From Cohaesibacter celericrescens (GTDB lineage: Bacteria; Pseudomonadota; Alphaproteobacteria; Rhizobiales; Cohaesibacteraceae): a stretch of 64,000 nucleotides of DNA. The translations under genes and the position numbers were made by a program. The DNA is taken from assembly GCF_002866925.1 (NCBI RefSeq), contig NZ_PKUQ01000031.1, positions 62,001 through 126,000 on the forward strand, in the 5' to 3' direction. The notes beneath the pieces are model-generated. The model had not been told where the DNA came from. It searched no databases and worked only from the letters and a program-made list of their open reading frames with translations. Shown piece after piece: positions 9,753 to 17,097 of the stretch (positions within the stretch are counted from its first letter, which is position 1; every line of letters begins with the position of its first letter).

Positions 9753-10847
9753 ATGACATCTTTTGAAGATTTTTTGGGTAAAGCACCTGAAACCAAAACG
9801 GGCTGGACCCTGTCCACTCTAGGCTTTACACCCTATTTTTCCAACCAACTCGATATTGAGGACCTTGAAACCCTAACACCCTATCGCATTTTTGAGATTC
9901 AACGCTCAATCGTGATTGGAATGGGTGAAAATGGTTCACGACCGCTTCGCACGCCGCACAAAGTTCCAACCTCGAATTATGGCGTTGGTGACTGGGTGAT
10001 GGCAGACCACACCGACCAAATCGTCAAACGGTTAACACCCAAAAGCGTGTTGAAACGACGCGCTGCTGGCTCAGATGTTTCTGAACAGATCATGGCTACC
10101 AATGTAGACGTTCTGTTCATTGTGTCCTCATGCAACGATGATTTTAATCTAGCTCGTCTAGAGCGTTTTTTGGCGCTTGCCAAAGACGCGGAGGTCATAC
10201 CCGTCATCCTGTTGACCAAAATTGATCTCTGTGAAGACGCTGAACAGTTTGTGGATCAGGCAAAAGAGTTGATGGGTGACCTAGAGGTACTAGGACTAAA
10301 TGCCAAGGACCCAGACGTCGTATCCCAATTGATCCCTTGGTGCGGCAAAGGGCAAACCGTTGCGATGGTTGGCTCATCAGGTGTAGGGAAAACCACGTTG
10401 CTGAATGCATTGGCAGGTCGTGACGATGCAACCAAGAGCATTCGCGAGGGCGATTCCAAAGGACGGCATACAACCACCTTCCGGTCACTGCATCAAACTG
10501 TTCACGGGGCTTGGCTGGTTGATACGCCCGGCATTCGTGCCTTGCGTTTGCATGAAAAAAGCACCGGTATCGAACAAGTGTTCGATGACATTGTTGATCT
10601 CGCAAAACAGTGTAAGTTCAATGATTGCAAGCACGTTTCGGAACCGAAATGTGCTGTCCAAGCCGCCATCAAAAAGGGCAATCTAGACCCGCTACGCCTC
10701 GAACGTTGGCGGAAATTACAAACGGAAGACAATCGCAATTCTCAAACAATTGCTGTGAGCCGCCGGCGCGCGCGAGAGTTTGGAAAAATGATCAAAAGTG
10801 CCACCAAGGAAGCGGACAAATTAAAGGGCCGCGATCGGGACGACTGA
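9753..10847 (+). CDS. rsgA: Ribosome small subunit-dependent GTPase A
   Basis: 364-residue circularly permuted GTPase that acts in late 30S maturation. After an N-terminal OB-fold-like region (VPTSNYGVGDWVMAD) come the NKxD-type motif TKIDL, the P-loop GSSGVGKTTLLNAL (about 206) and DTPGIR. The zinc module CKFNDCKH-VSEPKC follows. Start chosen at ATG 9753 (AAAGG seven bases before); a TTG at 9732 lies inside a hairpin. At least nine leucines use CTA (for example in NLARL, DLEVLGLN and NLDPL), far denser than in gyrB next door, hinting at different ancestry. Function call is firm. Confidence 0.93.
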   Translation: MTSFEDFLGKAPETKTGWTLSTLGFTPYFSNQLDIEDLETLTPYRIFEIQRSIVIGMGENGSRPLRTPHKVPTSNYGVGDWVMADHTDQIVKRLTPKSVLKRRAAGSDVSEQIMATNVDVLFIVSSCNDDFNLARLERFLALAKDAEVIPVILLTKIDLCEDAEQFVDQAKELMGDLEVLGLNAKDPDVVSQLIPWCGKGQTVAMVGSSGVGKTTLLNALAGRDDATKSIREGDSKGRHTTTFRSLHQTVHGAWLVDTPGIRALRLHEKSTGIEQVFDDIVDLAKQCKFNDCKHVSEPKCAVQAAIKKGNLDPLRLERWRKLQTEDNRNSQTIAVSRRRAREFGKMIKSATKEADKLKGRDRDD

Positions 10848-10876
10848 CATAAAGAGCTTGAGCGTCTTTAAGAAAA

Positions 10877-10899
10877 GGGTGCTGATTGCACCCATTTTA
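10877..10899 (+). terminator. Terminator after rsgA, possibly bidirectional
   Basis: GGGTGC-TGATT-GCACCC followed by ATTTTAA, 30 bases after the rsgA stop. On the minus strand the same stem is followed by TTTTCTT, so it may also stop transcripts coming from the convergent oxidoreductase gene. Confidence 0.6.
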
Positions 10900-10912
10900 A
10901 AACGAGCAATAA

Positions 10913-10938
10913 GAGGGAGAGCAACAAGCTCCTCCCTC
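10913..10938. terminator. GC-rich hairpin between rsgA and qor
   Basis: GAGGGAG-AGC-AACAA-GCT-(C)-CTCCCTC: a ten-pair stem with one bulged C, in the convergent rsgA/qor gap. It probably belongs to the 3' end of the minus-strand oxidoreductase transcript. The T-run is weak. Confidence 0.4.
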
Positions 10939-11092
10939 GATCGTCCCCAAGTCAAACCTAACTGTTTAGTATCGAGCATCTCCATTATGTCACGAAGCAG
11001 GCATTGGAACAGAGCAAAGCAACTCGTTACTTAAGTATTTTCATCGGCATGACTTGAAGCAACGCTTTTTGTGTGAAGCGATCACGGGAATT

Positions 11093-12076
11093 TTAGGGTA
11101 TCAAAACCAAGGACCCTGTGGTCTTGCGTCCAGAAAGATCAATATGCGCTTGGGCAGCATCTGCCAAGGCATACTCAATCGGTGCTCCAATTTTAACGCC
11201 TCCAGAGGACATGACAGCAAAAAAATCATTGCTCGCATTCTCCAAGGCCTCACGTGTCGCAACAAAATGTGCGAGAGTGGGGCGGGTGACCATCAAAGAC
11301 CCTTTGGCCGCTAAAATGCCCAGGTTGACACCCTCCACTGGGCCTGACGCATTGCCAAAACTGATCATCAAACCCCGTTGGCGTAAGCAATCAAGACTGC
11401 CTTCAAAAGTATCCTTGCCTACTCCATCAAAGACAACCGGGACTTTTGCACCACCGGTGATTTCCAAAACTCGTTCCGGAACCGACTCGGTACGATAATT
11501 GATGACATGATCACAGCCCAAGTTGCGCACCAGATCAGCTTTTTCTTCTGACCCGACAGTGCCGATGACCGTCGCGCCAAGCGCCTTGAGCCATTGCACG
11601 GCAATGGATCCAACTCCCCCTGCCGCAGCGTGGAACAAAACGGTTTCGCCCGCTTGAACCGGATAGATCTGGCGAATGAGATATTGCACCGTAAGCCCCT
11701 TGAGCATGGATGCCGCCGCTTTTTTGGCTGAAATACTGGTGGGCAAGAGAATCAGAGTATCAGCGGATACGACATTGTGGGACGCGTAGGCACCAATTGG
11801 CCCTGAGCAATAGGCAACCCTGTCACCAACAGCCATATGATCCACGCCCTCACCGATGGCTTCGACAATGCCAGCGGCTTCACCACCCAGCCCTGAGGGG
11901 AACGATGGCAAGGGATACAGGCCCGTGCGCATGTATGTGTCAATAAAGTTTACGCCGATGGCCTCGTGCCGAACCAGAACTTGCCCGGCAAGCAAATCAG
12001 GAATGTCCCGCTCGACCAGTTTCATATTTTCCGGGCCACCATGGGCTTCGATTTCGATGCGGGTCATTTTGCTCAT
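11093..12076 (-). CDS. NADPH:quinone oxidoreductase, zeta-crystallin type
   Basis: 327-residue MDR-superfamily enzyme without zinc. GVNFIDTYMRTGLYP is the family motif of quinone oxidoreductases. The Rossmann motif is AAAGGVGSIAVQWLKALGA (about residues 140-160), with VFDGVGKDTF in the second half. The likely reaction is one-electron or two-electron reduction of quinones with NADPH. The start at 12076 (MSKMTRIE) has GGAG six bases upstream, which favours it over an upstream in-frame start at 12115. Alone in its transcript; divergent from the histidine kinase and convergent with rsgA. Confidence 0.88.
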   Translation of the reverse strand: MSKMTRIEIEAHGGPENMKLVERDIPDLLAGQVLVRHEAIGVNFIDTYMRTGLYPLPSFPSGLGGEAAGIVEAIGEGVDHMAVGDRVAYCSGPIGAYASHNVVSADTLILLPTSISAKKAAASMLKGLTVQYLIRQIYPVQAGETVLFHAAAGGVGSIAVQWLKALGATVIGTVGSEEKADLVRNLGCDHVINYRTESVPERVLEITGGAKVPVVFDGVGKDTFEGSLDCLRQRGLMISFGNASGPVEGVNLGILAAKGSLMVTRPTLAHFVATREALENASNDFFAVMSSGGVKIGAPIEYALADAAQAHIDLSGRKTTGSLVLIP

Positions 12077-12247
12077 TGGTTTCTCCATCGTTACTGTTTC
12101 AGAGCGGAAATCCAAGTTAGGCCAAATGCAGCAAATTGCAATGCCTTACCGGGGCCGCATTTACTATCTTGGTATCAGTTGTTCATTGGAAAGAATTTGG
12201 TGACGGCCTCGTGTTAAAAGAAACAATCGCAACAGCCGGACCAAGCT

Positions 12248-14518
12248 ATGCCAAAGCCCGATTTTAACACTGCGCCCAAACACAAAAAGCGATCTTCACG
12301 TTCGTTGCCGTTGATTATGTCTGCCGGTTTTTTGGCATTGGCGACAGGTGCCTTTGCGCTGACGCTGTCCGGGCTATGGATTTGGCTCGGTGCCTTGGCT
12401 TGGGCTTTTGCTGGCCTTTTGTTGGCGACGGGGCTCATTCGTTCTGTTTCAAATCCCACGCCACAGCTGGACAAGATGGATGCCATGCGGTCTCAACTGC
12501 GGCGATTGGATCATGCATGCGAGAATTTGCAGGATCAGAATTGGGAACTAAGAGAGGCCGAACAAAAATACAGAGCCTTGCTCAACCGGCAAGGGGACAT
12601 CATTTTACATTTGAGTGATGACGGCAGCGTGCACTACGCCAACAGTGCTTTTGACATGTATTTTGATGCCAGCCAAATCGGGACCCCCTTTCTGCCAGAT
12701 GCCGGATGTATCGATGGGGAGACACTGGACCCCGTCAATGTTGGCACCGACCCCATGTGGGAACGCCAAATCGACACCCTGCAAGGACCTCGCTGGTTCC
12801 GCTGGACAGAAACCCTGATGAGGTCGACACAAAAAGACAAAGGCTTACGGTTGCTCATCGCGCGCGACATTACCGCGTTCAAAAAGGTCGAGGCAGCAAG
12901 CAAGGCCAAATCCCGTTTTCTTGCGACCATTTCTCATGAAATGCGCACACCGCTAAATGGCATTATCGGCATGGCTACTTTGCTGGAATCCACACAATTG
13001 ACGGCCGAACAAGGCAGTTACAGCCAAGCCTTGCGTCAGTCAAGTACAGCCCTTTTGGCGTTGGTCAATGATGTGCTTGATCTGTCGCGCATCGAAGCGG
13101 GCAAGTTCACCCTGAGCCATGAATGGGCATCTCCGGCACGTCTGATGGAGGATGTGGTTGAACTACTGGCTCCTGACGCACAGGAAAAGGGACTGTCCGT
13201 TGCCTCTTGGATTGGGCAAGACGTGCCAGCCAAATTGCTGATTGATGCTGTGCGCGTGCGCCAAATACTGGTCAATCTCTTGGGAAATGCGATTAAATTC
13301 ACCCAAACTGGCGCGATCAATCTGTCCCTAGATTGCAAGTCTGCGCCCGAGGATGGGGAAATGGCTACTATTTTGCTGTCTGTTCGGGATACAGGGCCGG
13401 GCATTGCCGATGATTTACAGGACCTGCTTTTCGAAGAGTTTGAACAAGCCGATACCACCAGAACCCGCCACCATGAAGGCACGGGACTGGGGCTTGCTAT
13501 TTCCCGTCGTCTGGCAAGAATGATGAATGGTGACATTCTATTGTCGAGCGTTGAAGGCAAAGGATCAACCTTCACGCTTGAATTGTCCGCGTCTTGGATT
13601 AATGAGGAAAATAAAGGTATAGAGGCATTGACTGGAGACAGTCAGGCATCAATCGGTGACATGCTGGTTGGTATCGATCTGACGGAAGCAGATCGGCGCG
13701 CCCTTTATTCGTATTGCCAAGACTGGAGCATTGAGTTCCGAGCCTATACCTTGGCGCAGTGGCAGGAAGTTGGGCAAGCGATCGCCCCTGACCACCTGCT
13801 CATCAATGGTGCAAATCCGGATAAGGCTGCCAAAATCATTGCCGGCTTCGATCCCTTTCGTGGCGGCAGCCTCACACGCCCCCTTCCCCAGAGCCGCATC
13901 ATTCTTCTGGAGCCGGGAGAGCGGCATGTGATTGCGCAGATGCGCGATTGTGGCATCAGTGCCTATCTGGTCAAACCCATGCGGCAAGCGTCCTTGCGTT
14001 TGGCGCTCTTGGGTCACCCCTCAGGCAGATCAGCCGATGATTCGGTTGCTCTCGATCAGACGGTGCTTAATGAAAAGATGCATGCGGCCACTCCCGTTGT
14101 TGCAATATCCCCAATCCTTGAAACCGAACGTCATGATGCAAAGCGCATTCTTTTGGTCGAGGACAATGAAATCAACGCGCTTCTTGCCCGCAAAGTCCTA
14201 CTAAAAGCCGGCATGGATGTCAGTCTGGCACAATCTGGCACCGAGGCCTTGGCGCTGTATGAAACCGGCCCTGCATTTGATCTTGCGCTGCTGGATCTTC
14301 ATATGCCGGATATGGATGGCATGACCTTATTCGATGCATTGGAACAGCTTGACACCAGCCTGCAACGGATGGTGCCCAAACTTGCTTTTACTGCGGATGC
14401 TCTGGAAGAAACGAGGCAATCTTGTCTTGATCATGGGTTCAGCGCCTTCATTGTCAAACCGGTCGAACCACAGAGCTTGGTGAATATTATCGAGGAAACT
14501 CTTCGTAAGACCAAGTAA
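12248..14518 (+). CDS. Membrane-bound hybrid histidine kinase with pseudo-receiver and receiver
   Basis: 756-residue sensor kinase. Two hydrophobic segments occupy about residues 20-65, followed by a short coiled coil and a PAS-like region (about 95-205). The HisKA box SHEMRTPLNGIIG has phospho-acceptor His230. The ATPase has N box NLLGNAIKFTQ, DTGPGIADD and GTGLGLAISRRLA. A receiver-like stretch (about 467-590) retains a YLVKP lysine motif but I see no acceptor Asp. A true receiver follows (about 632-754, LLVEDNEINALL, Asp683 in LLDLHMPD). Signal and output are unknown. Its neighbour is the OlsB-like gene, as I recall from rhizobia. Confidence 0.9.
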   Translation: MPKPDFNTAPKHKKRSSRSLPLIMSAGFLALATGAFALTLSGLWIWLGALAWAFAGLLLATGLIRSVSNPTPQLDKMDAMRSQLRRLDHACENLQDQNWELREAEQKYRALLNRQGDIILHLSDDGSVHYANSAFDMYFDASQIGTPFLPDAGCIDGETLDPVNVGTDPMWERQIDTLQGPRWFRWTETLMRSTQKDKGLRLLIARDITAFKKVEAASKAKSRFLATISHEMRTPLNGIIGMATLLESTQLTAEQGSYSQALRQSSTALLALVNDVLDLSRIEAGKFTLSHEWASPARLMEDVVELLAPDAQEKGLSVASWIGQDVPAKLLIDAVRVRQILVNLLGNAIKFTQTGAINLSLDCKSAPEDGEMATILLSVRDTGPGIADDLQDLLFEEFEQADTTRTRHHEGTGLGLAISRRLARMMNGDILLSSVEGKGSTFTLELSASWINEENKGIEALTGDSQASIGDMLVGIDLTEADRRALYSYCQDWSIEFRAYTLAQWQEVGQAIAPDHLLINGANPDKAAKIIAGFDPFRGGSLTRPLPQSRIILLEPGERHVIAQMRDCGISAYLVKPMRQASLRLALLGHPSGRSADDSVALDQTVLNEKMHAATPVVAISPILETERHDAKRILLVEDNEINALLARKVLLKAGMDVSLAQSGTEALALYETGPAFDLALLDLHMPDMDGMTLFDALEQLDTSLQRMVPKLAFTADALEETRQSCLDHGFSAFIVKPVEPQSLVNIIEETLRKTK

Positions 14519-14535
14519 CGTCATAAATCTGTACA
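14518..14535 (+). promoter_or_regulatory. Pho-box-like site upstream of olsB
   Basis: The 13-base core GTCATAAATCTGT matches the centre of the PhoB consensus exactly; the outer bases of both half-sites differ. A weak TATCGC lies ten bases downstream, the spacing used at PhoB-activated promoters. It begins at the kinase stop codon and is about 260 bases before olsB. A separate TATAAA at 14733-14738 is a nearer possible -10. Confidence 0.35.
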
Positions 14536-14796
14536 AATAGGAAGCTATCGCTCCTTTGAACAACGACATTTGGTCTCTAGCCTGCTGAATATCGATAAAT
14601 AAAAAGCAAGTTCAGTGGTGTATTGACACTTAAACCACTTGATTGTTGGCTCAAATGATCGCCGATTGGATCTGAAGACCGCCACAGTTTCATCTTATGG
14701 CTTGCGACAAGATCAGGAACAGGCCAAAATTGTATAAACAGCGGGCGCACGCTGGAACACCTCATTTAAAGGTGTGGGAAAAAGGGGACGGAAAAG

Positions 14797-15768
14797 ATGG
14801 CAATGCTCGACAAGGACTCCGCTGCTTCCATGCAGAAGGACACTTTTAGCGTCACCCCTGTCATCAAACCCAATCTGCCCAAAAAAATCCTCACTGCACT
14901 GCGCCGGAACAGACTAAGAGATGGTCGCCCAATCAGTTCCACTCCAATCACGCTGGGACGTGTCGGCTCCCTTGAGATTCGCCTTGCCCAAACAGAGCGC
15001 GAAATCCGCAAGGCCCAACGCTTGCGCTACAAAGTGTTTTACAAGGAAATGGCTGCCAAACCGGATAGTCACACCAAATTCACTCGGCGCGATGCCGATG
15101 CTTTTGATGCAATCTGCGACCATCTTTTGGTGCTGGATCACGATTCACCCAAGAAGAAATTCCGCCGTCGCGAGCCGCGTATTGTGGGCACCTATCGTTT
15201 TTTACGGCAAGAAATGGCCAACCTATATGGCGGCTTCTATTCTGCTTCCGAGTTTGATATTCAACCGCTTTTGGATGCCCATCCAGATCGCCGGTTCCTT
15301 GAGTTGGGTCGATCATGTGTACTCAAAGACTATCGCACCAAACGCACAATCGAACTTTTGTGGCAGGGCATTTGGGCCTATGTGCAAATTCACAAAATCG
15401 ACGTCATGATCGGCTGTGCCTCCTTGCCCGGAACTGATCCGGAAGAGCTGGCAGAACCTCTGGCTTTCCTGGCAAAGCAAGGCAAAGCGCCAGAGGACTG
15501 GCGAGTTGATGCATGGCCGGACATCCGCGTACCACTCGAGCAGATGGCACCCAAAGACGTCAATGACAAAAAAGCACTGCGTCAATTGCCCCCTTTGCTT
15601 AAAGCCTATTTACGCATTGGCTGTTATTTTGGCGACAGTGCAATGGTGGACTATCAGTTTGGAACCACTGACGTTTTCATCATCATGCCGGTGGACAAAA
15701 TAGATCCGAAATATGTCCAGCATTATAGCACCAGCAATGTAAAAGAGGCTGTCGCCCGACATAATTAG
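14797..15768 (+). CDS. olsB: OlsB-like ornithine N-acyltransferase (GNAT fold)
   Basis: 323-residue protein of the acyl-ACP-dependent GNAT family (hemolysin-like acetyltransferase). It is expected to transfer a 3-hydroxyacyl chain from ACP to ornithine, giving lyso-ornithine lipid. Recognisable segments are EIRKAQRLRYKVFYKEM (acyl-ACP site, about 68-84), RIVGTYRFL, FLELGRSCVLKDYR and VMIGCASLPGTDPE. The first 45 residues are variable. AGGGGACGG precedes the ATG. The position beside a hybrid kinase and maeB/mutS matches my recollection of the S. meliloti olsB locus. Substrate assignment rests on family and synteny; the OlsA-type partner lies at 31.9 kb. Confidence 0.8.
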   Translation: MAMLDKDSAASMQKDTFSVTPVIKPNLPKKILTALRRNRLRDGRPISSTPITLGRVGSLEIRLAQTEREIRKAQRLRYKVFYKEMAAKPDSHTKFTRRDADAFDAICDHLLVLDHDSPKKKFRRREPRIVGTYRFLRQEMANLYGGFYSASEFDIQPLLDAHPDRRFLELGRSCVLKDYRTKRTIELLWQGIWAYVQIHKIDVMIGCASLPGTDPEELAEPLAFLAKQGKAPEDWRVDAWPDIRVPLEQMAPKDVNDKKALRQLPPLLKAYLRIGCYFGDSAMVDYQFGTTDVFIIMPVDKIDPKYVQHYSTSNVKEAVARHN

Positions 15769-15812
15769 GCACCTCCTGACATTTTGCAAAAGCAAACGCA
15801 CCATTTGTAGTT

Positions 15813-16907
15813 TTATCGTCGGGTGAAAGATGCCAACAGAACCGCCAACTCGGCCTGTCGGTGTGTGCCGGTTTTTTTCAGAATGTCTTTGAACTGTTGC
15901 CGAACCGTATGCAAACTGACACCGCGACGGGTTGCGATCTGTTCCAAGGGTATCCCGTTCACAAACCAGGCCGCAACATCGGCTTCTGCGGCCGTCATGC
16001 CAAACCCGTCCATATAAAGGGATCGCTCCAGTTCGGTTGCCTCGGTGGTGTCGTGTATCACGACCAAAACCAGCCCTTTTGCTGCACCCAAAAATTGCTC
16101 TCTTTTAGGCAAAGGCGAGACCATAATAATATAGGCAGGAAGACCGGACGGGCGCGGGGCAGCCAAGATACCACCACCCGTAGGCAGGCTATTGCGTGCT
16201 GCGCCTCCAGCTAATTTCAATAGATTGGAAAATTTCACCCTACTTTTTCTGTCTTGCAAAACAAGCTCATTGCGTAAGGTCGATATTCCGTCTGCCTTTT
16301 GCAGAATTGGGTCGATCAGATTATTACTCAGTACGATGCCAGCATCGGGATCAACAACAAGCGCGGCACTCCGGCTACGGGCTAGATTGTCGATCAATAG
16401 CTTTTCCGAAGACAGACTCTCTCCCATCGCCAAAGCGACATGTGCCGACAGACGCAAAGGCTCGATAACCGGTTTGAGTTTTTCAAAATCCCGCCGTGTG
16501 GCATGCCCTCGTTTTTTATCCCAAATCAAAACCATAGCGCGAGAAATTGACTCGTGGTTGATCAGACGGATAGCCAAACGATAGCGAATATCAAATTGCG
16601 CGAAGGTCTTGTAGAACGCACTGTTATCCATCCCCGCTTCATCGATAAAATCATAGTCGGTGATTGTGCTCCAATTGGGATTGGCCGCGGCATGGAGGAC
16701 CGGTTCGCTGGTAGGACCAAACTTTATGAACTCTTCATCAACGCCCTTTAGGGTCGTCCGACTCCAGATGGCGTTATCCTGACTGTGATCAATGCTGGAT
16801 AGCTGACTGCCAATCGTATTCATGTGTTTGTTGAGTAAAAGTTGCAAATCAGCCCACGCTTCTGGCCTTAGCGCGGCTTGTCTTATTGCTTGCTGTATCG
16901 CTTCCAT
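15813..16907 (-). CDS. LuxR-type HTH transcription regulator (orphan)
   Basis: 364-residue regulator. The C-terminal HTH (about 300-360) reads GMTAAEADVAAWFVNGIPLE and VSLHTVRQQFKDILKKTG, the LuxR/GerE fold. The N-terminal 290 residues are a helical, weakly PAS-like sensor region that I cannot assign. Start at 16907 (MEAIQQAIRQ) chosen because GGGGGTGG lies seven bases upstream. The longer open frame to 17264 would overlap maeB on the same strand and reads as non-protein. No LuxI synthase is nearby, so the signal is probably not self-made. No response-regulator receiver is present. Confidence 0.85.
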   Translation of the reverse strand: MEAIQQAIRQAALRPEAWADLQLLLNKHMNTIGSQLSSIDHSQDNAIWSRTTLKGVDEEFIKFGPTSEPVLHAAANPNWSTITDYDFIDEAGMDNSAFYKTFAQFDIRYRLAIRLINHESISRAMVLIWDKKRGHATRRDFEKLKPVIEPLRLSAHVALAMGESLSSEKLLIDNLARSRSAALVVDPDAGIVLSNNLIDPILQKADGISTLRNELVLQDRKSRVKFSNLLKLAGGAARNSLPTGGGILAAPRPSGLPAYIIMVSPLPKREQFLGAAKGLVLVVIHDTTEATELERSLYMDGFGMTAAEADVAAWFVNGIPLEQIATRRGVSLHTVRQQFKDILKKTGTHRQAELAVLLASFTRR

Positions 16908-17020
16908 ATTGGCACCACCCCCCAATCGTGCCCCGTCTCTCAACGGTTGTGAAAGATTGTCGCACAGGTGCGACGTTGTATACAAGCCCGCAATGAAAGG
17001 AAGCGGACATGGCTTACTTT

Positions 17021-17054
17021 TCAAAAAAAGAGCCATCTGAAAAGATGGCTCTTT
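17021..17054 (-). terminator. Strong terminator of maeB
   Basis: 12-bp perfect stem AAAGAGCCATCT/AGATGGCTCTTT (17027-17038, 17043-17054) with a 4-base loop. On the minus strand it runs into seven T residues. It lies 43 bases after the maeB stop and insulates the LuxR gene. Confidence 0.92.
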
Positions 17055-17097
17055 ATGGATCGTTAGGCGCTTGGTCCCTGGCACCAGATCGCGGTGA

